Positions 11,835-22,959 of a stretch of DNA of 64,000 nt are shown one piece after another. This DNA is from Camellia lanceoleosa (Eukaryota > Streptophyta > Magnoliopsida > Ericales > Theaceae). A model generated the notes under the pieces. The model was given only the letters and a program-made list of their open reading frames with translations. It searched no databases and was not told the origin of the DNA. The DNA lies in contig CM045762.1 in assembly GCA_025200525.1 (NCBI GenBank), forward strand, positions 122,765,752 through 122,829,751. The letters are read 5' to 3'. Position 1 is the first letter of the stretch, and every line of letters begins with the position of its first letter. The translations under genes and the position numbers were made by a program.

Positions 11835-12189
11835 AAGTTTTTATCCCATAACTGGTTCAGAACTCACCATTACAGCATATATTGATTTGATTGGGTGAAA
11901 ATGCTACACACGGTGTTTTATGAAGTAGAGCTCCAAGGGAAGCCGGATAGGATAGGATTTAATTTTTTTGGGCAAATTACACTTCTTGACCATTTTGATT
12001 TTAATTGATGTATTTAAAGTCTGAATTGTTGATATTCTTAGATATGCAATACATTGTTTCTTATTTTTAATTTTATTTTCAAGCTTAGTTTATTTATTAT
12101 TTTAATAAACATTAATTATTAGTTCTTAATAATTGTTTGAGGGGTATTTTTTTGTTCAACCATATAAAATTAACAAAATTAAAAAAAAA

Positions 12190-12512
12190 AAAGGCTATGG
12201 CGGCGTTTAAAAAACGTCACTATATCCTACCCAACGGCTAGATTTTTAAAATGTATTAATGTCTATGACGGCGTTTTTAAAAACGTCGCTAATTGTCATA
12301 GTGACATCATAGAGGAGTTAGAGAGGACATTTGGCGGCGTTTTTAAAAAACGCCGCCTATACTAATATAACGACGTTTTCCAAACGTCATAAAGTTATAG
12401 CGACGGCCGCGTCATCGGCGTTTGGTACTAAACGTCACCAAAAGAATTAGCGACGTTTTTAGTATTTTTACGTTTTTTAAACACCGCTAAAAGTAGATTT
12501 TCCAGCAGTGAC
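12190..12512. mobile_element. CACTA-type right terminus with subterminal repeats
   Basis: Ends ATTTTCCAGCAGTG, the inverse of a CACTG-type terminus, after at least ten copies of GGCGTTT/AACGTC motifs in both orientations. No matching left end with the same motifs was seen in the window, so the element is truncated or its left end has decayed. Confidence 0.6.
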
Positions 12513-12599
12513 TTTTGCAAAAGCATCCGAAGAAAGCATGCCTGATTGATTCTTGAATGCGAAATCCTGTTTACATTTAGTGTGTAGGTGAATTCAAAT

Positions 12600-12759
12600 G
12601 GAAGACTGGAATAATTTTAGTCGCTAATTACTTTTACCGAAAATTCTTTGACGACGACTATTGTGACCAAATAATTTAGTTGCTAAAACCCTGCGGCGAC
12701 TAAAAATTAACTTTTGGTGACTAAAAATTTAGTCGCCAAAAATGAATATTCTTGTAGTG
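12600..12759. mobile_element. Second CACTA-type right terminus
   Basis: Ends AATATTCTTGTAGTG. The preceding 150 bp are filled with TTAGTCGC/GCGACTAA motifs, a different subterminal repeat from the neighbouring terminus. No left partner was found. Confidence 0.55.
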
Positions 12760-13203
12760 TATTGTGGTTATGATTCATTAATAAAAGTTATGACATTTGT
12801 TAATCTTATTATGATTGTGGAGAAAAAAGTTGTGGTTATGATTCATTTTAGTAAAAGTTATGATTTTATTACCAAAAGTTATGATTTGTTATGGTGAGTC
12901 ATAATAAAAAATGTTACGATTCAAATGTTACGATAATTGATTAGAAATAACTATATTTGTTATGAGTTGTCATTATATTGTTATGATTTATAGTGTCTTT
13001 GTTATGACACTTTGGTGACTATTATGACATTGTTATGATTCATTATAATATTGTTATGATATTTGAAAAAAAGTTATGATTCTTTTTGTAACCTGTTACA
13101 TGACCGGTTTAGCAGGTTATTTTTTACGATGTGGCACGATATGGACCATACAATAAGTGCATATCATATGCCTTTTTATAAGGTGCATATTGTAGACTTT
13201 TCC
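12760..13203. repeat. GTTATGATT-rich repeat and Mutator-like end
   Basis: A dense, irregular run of GTTATGATT/TTATGACA units leads into an end (rc GGAAAAGTCTACAATATGCACC) related to the ends of the intronic elements at 17873-18126 and 32587-32835, which also contain TCATAACT units. Confidence 0.5.
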
Positions 13204-13530
13204 TATATTTTAACCTCTAATGAAATATCAAAATAAAAATGAGTATGAGAGAAATTTAAAATGTTAAATTTATTACAAATTAATAGTTATATATATAAAA
13301 AATATTATATAAAATTAGTTTGTGTTATATATATATATATATATTTATGCAAGTTAGTATTATATTATGTAAATTGTTGATAATTGGTTAGAATATTTTT
13401 CAATCTGTCAATCCACTCAAAACCATCCAAACGGTGATTTGCCAATTCGTCAATTCATTAATTCACCATTCGATTTAAAGCGTTCAAATCGTATCACACA
13501 TACCCCTAATCACACCGCCTCTCTAATAAA
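13204..13530. mobile_element. Right part of the split hAT-like MITE
   Basis: Continues the repeat interrupted at 7259. It aligns with about 23118-23440 (blocks ACCTCTAATGAAATATCAAA and CAATCCACTCAAAACC-type). The right end is near CATACCCCTAATCACACCGCC. Confidence 0.5.
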
Positions 13531-13790
13531 ATAAAATAAAAAAATAATTTTTAACCTGACCTCAAAATAGGCAGCAGGCAGACAAGGATCCGGACCTGAT
13601 TAATAGCAACACTGACGCATCCGAACCATAGCCCGGAAACTATTCACATGCATATGCGCTGACATAAGTAATTTTTGACATGCGTAGGCGCTGACATAAG
13701 CAATTTTTATCTTTTCCTACACTTCTTGCTGGGTGGGTAGTCTTTTTCTACACTTCGCCAACTAGTCCGGCCTACATGGGCATTAGACTA

Positions 13791-13943
13791 TGGAAAATAC
13801 TTGGAACCACGTTTTGGGGGACATGACTTCCAAATAATTGTAATTCATCATGTGTATTTTTATTTTTGTAATTTTTTTTTTTCTCTCACACGTGTGTTAG
13901 GGTCACGGAGGTGAAGTGTTTGTAGGGGTCAGTATTGTTTCTA
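13791..13943. mobile_element. 153-bp Mutator-like MITE, 9-bp target duplication
   Basis: Flanked by ATTAGACTA on both sides (13782-13790 and 13944-13952). The second AKR unit has the site empty (near 26626-26640), so this insertion followed the duplication. The ends resemble each other weakly in inverse orientation (GAAAATACT / GAAACAATACT). No coding capacity. Confidence 0.65.
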
Positions 13944-13952
13944 ATTAGACTA

Positions 13953-15540
13953 TTGTTGGGGCAAATCCATCTAGTGCCTTAATTTTTTATTTGAAAAAAT
14001 AATTTACAAATAGTATTTCTCAGAATTTATATAAAAAATGTATTTAACATGATATAATAATAACATATTTATAATTATGAGACATAATAATAAATATTTT
14101 GATTAAACAAAATCATAAATAATTGGTATGAAACTTTTGTATAAAAATTAAGCTTATATAACATTACCCTTTTCATATTGATTGTATGATAATATTGGAT
14201 TGATGCTCCCTGATCCACTATTTTAATGTTGGTTATTAGACAATCTTGAAATACTCCCTTTGTTTCATAAAATTAGTCCCTTATTCTAATTTTCATTGTC
14301 CCAAAATATTAGTCACTCTTCAAAAATCAAGTACAAAAATAATATAAATTTCTTATTTTGCCCTTTTTTTAAATTCATAAATAATATAAAAAGTACAATT
14401 ATGACATTGATATTCTCAAAAAAATGTACTATCAAGGGTAATTTTGAAAAATCAACTTTTTAACAATACAATACTTGAACTATCAAAAAAAAGTTAGATT
14501 TCCCAAAGGGACCATTATTTTGGGACGGAGGGAGTAATAATCCACATCATTCACATTGTATTACTTAATGAGAATATTGGTGAAACATTCCTATCTAATT
14601 TTTGATAGTAGAAGAGGGTCAAAATATATTTTTTTCTTTTTACTTAAAGTCCCTTAATAATATTATTCAAGAAATTTTAACTTATCACAGAGAAATTTCA
14701 CAATTTCTCTATGCCGAATTTCTCTATGCTGAAATTTCTCTGTAAAAATATTTATGGATCTAAACTATTATAAAAATGTTGCATATCATTTATCTTATAA
14801 AATTTAAATATTAGGAACCTTAAACTAAAACCACTTACTTAACCTCTTGTTTTTCAAAAATTAATATAGAACTTTATTTGATTTTAAAGTTTCAAAAATA
14901 ATTTGCAAACTTTTAATATTTTAATTATTTTTTAATTTTTAATTAGTTTAATCTAGATGTATTTAAAATATATATAGTTTGTGAAAAAATCTTTAAAAAC
15001 TACACTAAATAAAAAAAATATTGTATATGTTTAATTTGTTTTTTTGTATTTATTAATTTTTTTTAAAGATTTCTTTATAAATATTTTATTTTAAAAACAA
15101 ATTTCATTAAATATATATACAAAAATTAATTAAAGTACAAAAAATAACAAAATTTTAAAAATATGTTATTAAAAGAACAAAACCAAAACAGATAGTCTGT
15201 TTCATCAAAAAATAAAAAAACATAACAAAATTAAAAAATATATATATTTTTAAAAGATCAAAACCAAAACTGAGCTCGTTTGGCAAGTTGTCTATTTTAA
15301 TTGACTTTTTTATTAGTTTTTTTTTTTTTTTTTTTATGACTAGTTCAACTTGATTAAAAAAATTATATTTGAAAAAAGTTAATTTTTTTATAATTGATTT
15401 GATAATTAAAAAATAAAATATTATAATTTAAATATAAAATTTTATTTTATTAATAATTTTAACTTATTTTATCTTTGCTAATTTTTTCCAAGGTCATAGT
15501 CTCTTTCATCCCCAAAAAAAAAAAACAAAAAAACAAAAAT
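13953..15540. other. AT-rich 5' flank of AKR copy 1
   Basis: No gene. It is collinear with about 26640-28380 of the second unit apart from MITE insertions there. It includes a block with a palindromic-looking AATTTCTCTATGCCGAATTTCTCTATGCTGAAATTTCTC run (about 14697-14740) that is also present at 27270-27310. Confidence 0.5.
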
Positions 15541-15702
15541 ACTAATCGGGACAGACACCCATGTATTTGTCCGGGAGCAGGAGCAGCATATCCTCCTTTC
15601 CTCTCATTATAATAAGTTGAGTGCTCATCACACCATCTGTATACTACTACATTTGTCTTTGACTAATACATCTAGAGAGAGAAGCAAGAGAGAGGGAGAG
15701 AA
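15541..15702 (+). promoter_or_regulatory. Proximal promoter and leader of AKR copy 1
   Basis: Conserved with the second copy: an ACACCCATGTATTTGTCCGG block, GGAGCAGGAGCAGCATATCC, a TATA-like TTATAATAAG (about 15607) and GTGCTCATCACACCAT, then a purine-rich GAGAGAGAAGCAAGAGAGAG leader just before the ATG. The transcription start is inferred only from this spacing. Confidence 0.45.
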
Positions 15703-16221
15703 ATGGCGAAGGTAGGGAGAATGAAGCTGGGATCACAAGGTCTAGAGGTGTCCAAACAGGGACTGGGATGCATGGGGATGTCATTCGGCTACGGGCCTCC
15801 AAAGCCGGAAGAAGACATGATCAAACTCATCCACCACTCCATCAACTCCGGCGTCACTTTCCTTGACACCTCCGACTTCTACGGCCCTCACACCAACGAA
15901 ATCCTCCTCGGCAAGGTCGCCCCTATTATTAATTCAATTTCCTACTCTTTGATTTCTATTCGTAACAATTGCTGGAATTGATCTCGATCTTGATTTTGAT
16001 TTTGATGAGCAGGCACTCAAGGGAGGGATGAGAGACAAAGTTGAATTGGCTTCGAAATTCGGGATCATCTATGCTGACGGAAAGAGAGAGAATCGAGGTG
16101 ATCCGGGATACGTACGGGCAGCATGTGAGGCGAGCTTGAAGAGGCTGGACATGGATTGCATCGATCTCTATTACCAGCATCGGATTGACACCCGCGTCCC
16201 CATTGAAATCACGGTTCAACC

Positions 16222-16397
16222 AATTGGTTGGTGGTCAAGTGGCGATTGGAGCTTGACTTGGTAGGAAGGACCACGGTTCGATTCCCCGCATCGCCAATTG
16301 GGAGGGGATTTGAGTCTAACCATCCAAAACTACTCCCCGAATCCGGATTAGTCGGCCTAAGGGTCGGATACCGGGTGGTGAACCAAAAAAAAAAAAA
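16222..16397 (+). mobile_element. tRNA-derived SINE in AKR copy 1, 17-bp target duplication
   Basis: About 176 bp with an A-box-like TGGTCAAGTGG (16232-16242), a B box GGTTCGATTCC (16275-16285) and a 3' A-run. It is flanked by perfect 17-bp copies of GAAATCACGGTTCAACC (16205-16221 and 16398-16414). The A-to-B spacing fits RNA polymerase III internal promoters of tRNA-related SINEs. The duplicated target spans the exon 2 end (ACG) and the intron 2 donor (GTTCAACC), so the donor site now exists twice (16214 and 16407). Copy 2 has the empty site at about 29684-29700. Confidence 0.9.
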
Positions 16398-16416
16398 GAA
16401 ATCACGGTTCAACCCC

Positions 16417-16418
<2 letters not shown>

Positions 16419-16453
<35 letters not shown>
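16419..16453. repeat. (CT)n microsatellite
   Basis: About 17 CT units in intron 2; the same place in copy 2 has only about six. Confidence 0.9.
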
Positions 16454-16454
<1 letters not shown>

Positions 16455-16774
16455 AATTTGAACATTTCGTTTGTATTGGTTTTAATTTTTTAAAAATTAA
16501 TTTTTTATGATTTTTTATTTTTAGTAAATATTTTTAAAATTTTAAATAATTTTTTACTTTTTTATGGACTTTAGATATATTTAAAAGATAAAATATTTAT
16601 AAAACATTAATAAATATATAAAAATATAAAAAATATATTAAATTTTCACAGATATATATTTTTATATTTTTAATATTTAGTGAATTTTTTAATTTTTTAT
16701 AAATATTATATTTTTAAATTTATAAATGTAAAATGTATATTTGTAAAATGTATATTTTTAAATGTATAAATGTA

Positions 16775-17040
16775 TAAATGGACGGTCCTGTTCAGCCCGT
16801 GGGGGTCGCAACTGGTCCCGTTTTTATAATATGAATCGTTTAATGTGTAGACTCGTCGAGTAATGTATGGTCGTAAAAAATTACGTTGATTGGATATCAA
16901 TAGCTATGTGATCAAATCAGTTTTGTATAAAAAAAAAAAAAAATGGACAGTGAACAAATAAACGGTTGAGAAAAAACTGATCCAATGAGAAAGCAATCGA
17001 TATCTAATCAACGTGATTATTTACAGGTATATAGTAATCT
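16775..17040. mobile_element. Foldback MITE, copy A (intron 2 of AKR copy 1)
   Basis: Left part has CAGCCCGTGGGGGTCGC and CTCGTCGAGTA, right part ATCGATATCTAATCAACGTGAT inverted to ATCACG/ACGTTGATTGGATATCAATAG. The outer right arm is cut short. Same family as 17365-17675 and 25875-26185. Confidence 0.6.
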
Positions 17041-17364
17041 TTTACTTTTGGCAATCATGTTTTTTATAGCGGTATAACTAGTTTTGTTGCACTTTTTGAT
17101 TTTTTAGATAAAAAAAGTAGTGGGAAAAAAGATGATTATTTGGGATTTTTTTTTTTTGTCTTTTTTAGATAAAAAAAAAGTAGGGAAAAAAAATGTATTA
17201 AAATAATAAAATTATCAGATATTACCTATGCCCTATGTGTACTTGACAGTGATGATCGAAGGAACCAATACGGCTTGCTTTGAAATGAGATGGTGGGTAG
17301 GCATGCTTGTAATATACATGTATAGGATGAGGCTTCCCTAGTCCGATGAAGAATTTGGAGAGTA

Positions 17365-17675
17365 TCGTTGGACCCGTGGGGGTCCATCACGGTTTCGTTT
17401 CAATAATCTGGATTGTTCAATGTAGAACTTGTCGAGTACCATATGCCAGTAAAAATCACGGTGATCAGATATCAATACCTATGTGATCAAATCAGTTTTG
17501 TATAACAAAAAAAATGGATGGTGAAAAATAAACGGCTGGCAAAAATCTGATTTGATCACATAGCTATCGATATCCGATCAACGTGATTTTTTACAGACAT
17601 ATAGTACTCGACGAGTTCTACGCATTGAACGGTTTGGATTATCAAAACGAAAACCGTGGTGGCCCCTACGGGTTA
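17365..17675. mobile_element. Foldback MITE, copy B (intron 2 of AKR copy 1)
   Basis: A near-complete hairpin with arms of about 130 bp: left CCCGTGGGGGTCCATCACGG ... CTTGTCGAGTAC ... GTGATCAGATATC; right GATATCCGATCAACGTGAT ... GTACTCGACGAGTTCT ... CCGTGGTGGCCCC. There is no coding capacity. If transcribed within the AKR intron it would fold into a long stem, a possible small-RNA source. Confidence 0.7.
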
Positions 17676-17872
17676 GTTTTTTGTTTTTTTAACATGTTCC
17701 TGTTCACACGTCAACTTGTACCCTCACTTCAATACAAATTTGGCTTGTGTACTTTTTTTTTTGTACTTTTTTGGTGAATAATAATAATTTTTTGGTCTTT
17801 TTAGTAACTATTTGGCTTTTTGTCTTTTATAGACTATCCCAAACAAGCACTAAGTCATAGGTTGTGAATGAT

Positions 17873-18126
17873 ATTTTGTAAAGAGAAACACTATTAAACA
17901 TCGTGTGTTGTATCATATGCATAACTTTAAATTTTATGAGTCATAACTAAAAACAATATCATAAGTAAACACAATATGGAGTATAATCAAAGATTTCATG
18001 AGTTATAATTAAAAGAATATCATAACTAAAAAAGGAAATTGATCATAACTAAAGAAGAAGAAAATGACATAACTAGTGTGCATATGATACACCTCTTTCA
18101 AAGGTGTATATATTACAATTTTCCTT
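17873..18126. mobile_element. Mutator-like MITE with ATCATAACT units, intron 2 of copy 1
   Basis: Flanked by TTGTGAATGAT on both sides (17862-17872 and 18127-18137). Ends share a TGTATCATATGCAT/A block in inverse orientation. Present at the same intron position in copy 2 (32587-32835), so it predates the duplication. Confidence 0.6.
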
Positions 18127-18137
18127 TTGTGAATGAT

Positions 18138-19743
18138 GATAAAGTTTTTAAAAATCACAGCTTTTAAATTGAACCAAACCAAACCACGCTTTTAATTGCT
18201 CAGTCTAATTTGTTTGTAAGTTTTTCATAATTTAGTTTGGTTCCAAATTTCTTGAAATTGGGTGTTTGGCAAATGGTTTTTTTGATTAAAATAGCCAAAA
18301 AGCCAAAATACACAATCACATCTCTCCAGGTTGTTATACGTTTTTCACAAAAGTAAAAAACAACTAAAATAGTCAATTTCTAAACAAGTTTCTAAGTAAT
18401 AGTTCAGTTTGGTTTACTCCTAAACCGAACCAATCCAAATTATGCTCATCCCTAGTGTCTTTCATGAAGTGTGTATGCGTAAACAATCGACAGTAATTTC
18501 GACAGAAGAACCAAATTGAAACTAAATTAAATCAAAGTAAAATTTGAGTCAAACTATAGCAGTAAAAAGTGTAATTTACCCAAGTTAATAATAAATATTG
18601 ATACACTTTTGTTTGTGTTTGTTTCAGTATTATGTTATAGTTTACATTTTCAATTGAGAGCTGGCTATTCTCTCAGTCAATGTTGTCTAGTTTGCCTTTT
18701 TTCTATGATATGGTATTTTGCCTGCCTTTTGGTGATGATGATGATGTCAAATTTTTAAATATATGACATTCTTTCCCATTTTTTTGTTGTCGGGTGTTTC
18801 TACTTCAGCTCTTCACTTTTAGTTACTAGCATTTGTGTTTCTTCAATGAATTCTATGCCCAATTGCCATCCATAGTCATCGATGAGTATAAATTGCTTCA
18901 ATTAACATGACAAGATTTGCGTTCCACTTGCATGATAAAGCTTATATCGTACCTTCAGTTGTGCCAAATTTGCCTCATGAATTGATCCATCTTAAATTAA
19001 TTAATTCCATTTTATTTTTTCAATTTGTAAATGAGATGGTCAAAATTTGTGTAGCTGTTCAACGGAATAACATTGAATCTTTCAAATCTATTTTAAAATT
19101 ATTATATATTCTAATAGAAATGACTGAATTTAAATACTCATAAAGAGAGAAGGGCTTTGTCAACTTGTGGTGTTACATGTTTTCAGCCAAACAAATCTAA
19201 TTATCTAACTTTTGTAGATTTTCAAATTATATTCTGGGGCCAAATTCACATTATTGGGATGACCAAACAAGCCCTTGCTGATTTATCTAATTTTCTTAAA
19301 GTCGTTTGGGTTTTGTTCTATATTTTACTTGGGGAGATGATATCAAATAAAATCCATTGGAGAACTGGATTTATGTAGCTGATCCCAAGTAATTAGGACA
19401 GGCTTGAGTTGAGTTCTGGCTCAACTTACCACCGTGCTGCAATTTTTTAAAACAGTTGGAATCAATCAAGCCAATAAAAAAGTAAAAACGCCCGTGTTTG
19501 GAGATCAGTTACCCATGAATGCAAACCATAATCTTTGGATTACAATCAATGTGCACTCTTTCTTAAGTTAAGCATGCATCCAAATTGTTTGATCATATAC
19601 CAATATTATGATGTGGTAGAGTAGCATGATAATCTTGTTTCTACTTCCCTTCCTCTTTACATATACATGTTTTTGCACGTCTCCAAAATGATTTACTTGT
19701 TTTTTTCTTTGATTCTTTTTTTTGTAACCCATCTTTTCACCAG
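18138..19743 (+). other. Rest of intron 2, AKR copy 1
   Basis: Closely similar to 32847-34444 of copy 2. Two short open frames (about 18907-19143 and 19157-19378) are open in both copies, but their identity is no higher than that of surrounding intron and they resemble nothing I know. Confidence 0.6.
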
Positions 19744-21141
19744 ATGGGAGAACTCAAGAAACTGGTTGAAGAGGGTAAAATAAAGTACATTGGTCTATCT
19801 GAGGCCTCTCCTTCAACAATCAGAAGAGCTCATGCAGTTCATCCAATTACAGCAATACAATTGGAATGGTCTTTATGGACAAGAGATGTGGAGGAAGAAA
19901 TAGTTCCTACTTGCAGGTGAGGCATCTATTCTGCTAAATGACATTTTAGGGAATAACGAGAAATCCAAGTTGCTAATTTGATATCTCAAGTGATTATTCA
20001 GAGAACTTGGCATTGGGATCGCATACAAATCCTTTAGGGAGAGGATTTTTATCATCAGGTTCCAAGCTTGTTGAGAATTTTGCAAATGAAGACTTCCGAC
20101 AGGTTTGTGCAATGTTAATGTCGTCATTACATTGTTGTGAATAGTCTTGACTTTCTCTCTTTGTGCAAACTGTAGAAAAGTAATCGATGTTATAAGCTGA
20201 TAAAATACACCATGTTTTCTAAAAATGAGGACCGCTTGTTAGTGAAAGTTTCGTATATAAAACTTATTAAAGTCCTTTTATACTGCAATTGTAATTTTAT
20301 AGCCAGTCAGTTGTATGTTTTCTCCTTCTTTGGCCTAAATTACTTTTGTGCTTCTTGGATTTTGTATTAAACCACATTCCAATGAACTTTGTCAACAAGT
20401 GTAAGTATTCAATGAAAAACTTTTCGCTTTTTATCTTTTGGCACAAATTTTTTTATTGTGCATGTAGTTACGTTTATTTCATCCTTCAAACTCTCTTAAT
20501 CCATTGGGAAAACAGTCATTGTGTTGGGTTGTGATTCAACTTCAGAGCTTGTTTTACGTGATCAATCTTTGTATGGCGGATTCACAGTTCTGATGCTAAA
20601 TCATGTATATCATTTATTTTTTTATTTTTTTGCAGCATCTACCAAGGTTCCAGCCGGAGAATATGGAGCATAACAAAAAGATGTTTGAGCAAGTTAATGC
20701 AATAGCAGAGAAGAAGGGGTGCACCCCAGGGCAGCTAGCATTGGCATGGGTTCATCACCAAGGAAGTGACGTCTGTCCTATTCCCGGCACCACCAAGATT
20801 GCAAACTTGGATCAGAACATTGGAGCTTTGTCAGTAAAACTGACACCGGAAGAAATGGCTGAACTTGAATCCATTGCATCACCGATGCGCTTAAGGGAGA
20901 TAGGTATTGGGAGGGCCTGACTACTTGGAAGAATTCAGACACCCCACCCTTGTCCTCATGGACATCTTAAGAAACACATCTTTCACTTGTGTTGGTTGTT
21001 CCTTTGGAGTTGTAAAAGAACTTGGTTTTGTGATCCTCTGTTTTTGGAGTGTGTAATCAGATTTGGTTTTTATGTGAGACCATGTTAAGGGTGATGTGAG
21101 AAGGAAGGACCTTCATTTTGTCCATCACCATTGGAGCTATA

Positions 21142-21147
21142 AATAAA
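21142..21147 (+). promoter_or_regulatory. Polyadenylation signal AATAAA, AKR copy 1
   Basis: AATAAA in GCTATAAATAAAAGG, about 225 bases after the stop; identical context at 45202-45207 after copy 2. Confidence 0.5.
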
Positions 21148-21267
21148 AGGAGTTAAAATTTCGTGGTTAATTTTATGGTTGGTTAAATTACACTAACTTC
21201 TATTAACGTTTGAAGAAAATATATCAAGTCCACAAATAACCAAATGAATCAAATAAAAAATGTAGAT

Positions 21268-22187
21268 TGTTGTGCGAAAAGTCCGCCGACAATAAAATCA
21301 TATCAAAATAGTTGATGGTTTTGAATATGGAATAGAAGAACTATGTAAATTCATGAGAGAAACAATTGTAAGATATCAAGATTTACGTGGTTTAACCTTA
21401 GTCTACATTCACACGTGAAAAGAAGAATTCACTATTGAGAGAGAATAGTTGCTCTTTAGAGCTACAAGGTGACAAGACAATCTCTCACAAAACTTATCAC
21501 TCAAATACTTTCTTACCAAACCCAAAATCCTCTCTACTTTTGAGAGACAAGTTCTCAAAAGGAGACATATAATAGATTTAGTTGAACATAATTATAGATC
21601 CCAAAGCAAAGAAGAAAGAGAGATGAGAACAAAATTTGAACCCTCTAAAACAAGATAAAATCTCACTAAATCAAGACTTCAAAAAAGACACTAAACTAAG
21701 CAAGTCATTTTTGACAACTCCAAACAAACTATGGTGAACATATACGGATCTTCCAAGACCAACAAATATAGATTTTTCAAAACTAACGATTACAGATTTA
21801 TGAAGGATCACCAAGCAAGGAGAAAACCTCCAAAAAGAGACCTTAAGGAACTTCAAAAGCTCTACCAAAACTACTCGTTCAACTAAAAAATCTAATTGAA
21901 GGAGTAGTCTTCACATATTTATAACCAAATAATCATTCTTAAAACTAATCCAAAACAAAATAGGTTTCCTATCAATCTAATTCATAATAATTAAGAAACT
22001 CTAAATTCAAAGTTTTAGAAGATCCAAATCAAGTCAAATAGATCTCTTACAAATTCAAACCAATATTGAGTGAAAAAAAAAGTCCAAATTTGACTCAATA
22101 ACTCTTCGCACAATTCTTATTCCAATTACAAAATTAAATACCAAACTAAATCAAATTGAAAATACACATTAAACTAATAATCCAACA
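21268..22187 (-). mobile_element. LTR-like repeat downstream of AKR copy 1
   Basis: Starts TGTTGTGCGAAAAG and ends TCCAACA, so it has TGTTG/CAACA inverted ends of an LTR. The same unit follows copy 2 (45426-46387). No target duplication was found. It was part of the duplicated segment. Confidence 0.4.
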
Positions 22188-22955
22188 CAAAAATACTATG
22201 TATGTAATGGAAGATTTTCATTACACATTTAATGGATATGAAATAGGAATATAAATTTATAATTATTTTAAATTAAAAAAGATCATTAATTAAATGATAT
22301 AATAAAACCTCTCCATTATAAATATTAAATATGCAATGGAGAGGAATACAATTCCATAAACTAGAGAGGTTATTGTTTCCCTTCAAAATCATTACAAATT
22401 ATTTTGTTTTTGCAACTTTTAGCAAAACATATAAATATGTTATCTTGATAATAATAATAATAATAATAATAAAACACACACACACACACCAAAACCAAAA
22501 CGGGTGTAGTGCTCGTTTGGAAGGTTGACTATTTTAGTTGACTTTGTTTTTTTTTTTTTTAATAACTATTTTAGCTTGATTAAAAAGGGTGTAAAATGTA
22601 TTTTTATTTATTTTTTCTTCTTTTTTTTTAAAAAATTCTTGTCCAAACCTATAAAATGTATCCTACACACATCCTAAAACCAGGAGATTGAAAAAAGGAT
22701 ATGGGTGTGGTGGAAATTTCAATGGATGTATTAAAGAAATGTTTGGGATGTTGGTTTTTTAACTAAAATAGTCAAAAAAAGTTCAAAATATCTAATCACA
22801 TCACTTATTTTACTTTTATACATCTTTTTGTAAAAAAATTAAAAACAAACTATATCCACATTCCAAACAAGTTCTAAGCCGCCGTGGATAATTGTTGGCC
22901 TCATTAGCATCTAGGTTAAAAGTTAGTTTATTAGCTTTTTAGCTTTTTTGAATCA
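22188..22955. other. Junction between the two AKR units
   Basis: The 3' flank of unit 1 ends near 22480 in ATAATAATAATA repeats and a short (CA)n. From about 22630 the sequence matches 6770-7070, the 5' flank of unit 1, so the tandem duplication joint lies between. Confidence 0.55.
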
Positions 22956-22959
22956 TATC

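Larger units (their letters stand above)
7260..13203. mobile_element. 5.9-kb gene-capturing insertion, Mutator-like ends
   Basis: Alignment by eye with the second AKR unit shows that 7259 and 13204 are adjacent there (junction near 23118). The insert is flanked by a 9-bp repeat TATATTTTA (7251-7259 and 13204-13212), the duplication length of Mutator-like elements, although the sequence is low-complexity. The two ends are loosely inverted (a GTGCACCT-type block on each). Inside are fragments of three host genes on the plus strand with splice sites kept, then two CACTA-type right ends at 12512 and 12759. No transposase was seen. It may be one Pack-MULE-like element with nested CACTA remnants, or a stack of insertions. 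Confidence 0.5.
15703..20920 (+). pseudogene. Aldo-keto reductase (AKR13/perakine reductase-like), copy 1, frameshifted
   Basis: Exons: 15703-15915, 16013-16213, 19744-19916, 20002-20102, 20636-20920. The family reduces carbonyls with NADPH in the cytosol and includes perakine reductase and auxin-induced PCNT115-type proteins. Catalytic tetrad residues are visible: Asp and Tyr in [10 protein letters not shown], Lys in ELASKFG, His in YYQHRID. Exon 4 is 101 bp against 103 bp in copy 2, because of a 3-base loss (Val codon) and one inserted base near 20027. This creates a stop at 20072-20074, after about 218 residues. A second one-base shift near 20888 replaces the usual C-terminus with a short odd tail. 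A SINE lies just inside intron 2. Splice sites elsewhere are intact. The gene is most likely dead unless the indels are assembly errors; a truncated product would lack part of the barrel and the cofactor-binding C-terminal part. Confidence 0.88.

Noticed and set aside
16222..16397. Possible tRNA gene, because of A and B boxes
   Set aside because: It has an A tail and 17-bp flanking duplications and no cloverleaf that I can trace, so it is a tRNA-derived SINE.
15956..16412. Minus-strand open frames over AKR exon 2 and the SINE (and at 29441-29698)
   Set aside because: They are the antisense shadow of a real exon and a SINE.
18907..19378. Two small open frames conserved between the AKR copies
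   Set aside because: They lie in intron 2, the whole intron is equally conserved by recent duplication, and no known motif is present.
21268..22187. A complete LTR retrotransposon after AKR copy 1
   Set aside because: Only one LTR-like unit, no internal coding sequence and no target duplication were found, so it is kept only as an LTR-like repeat.
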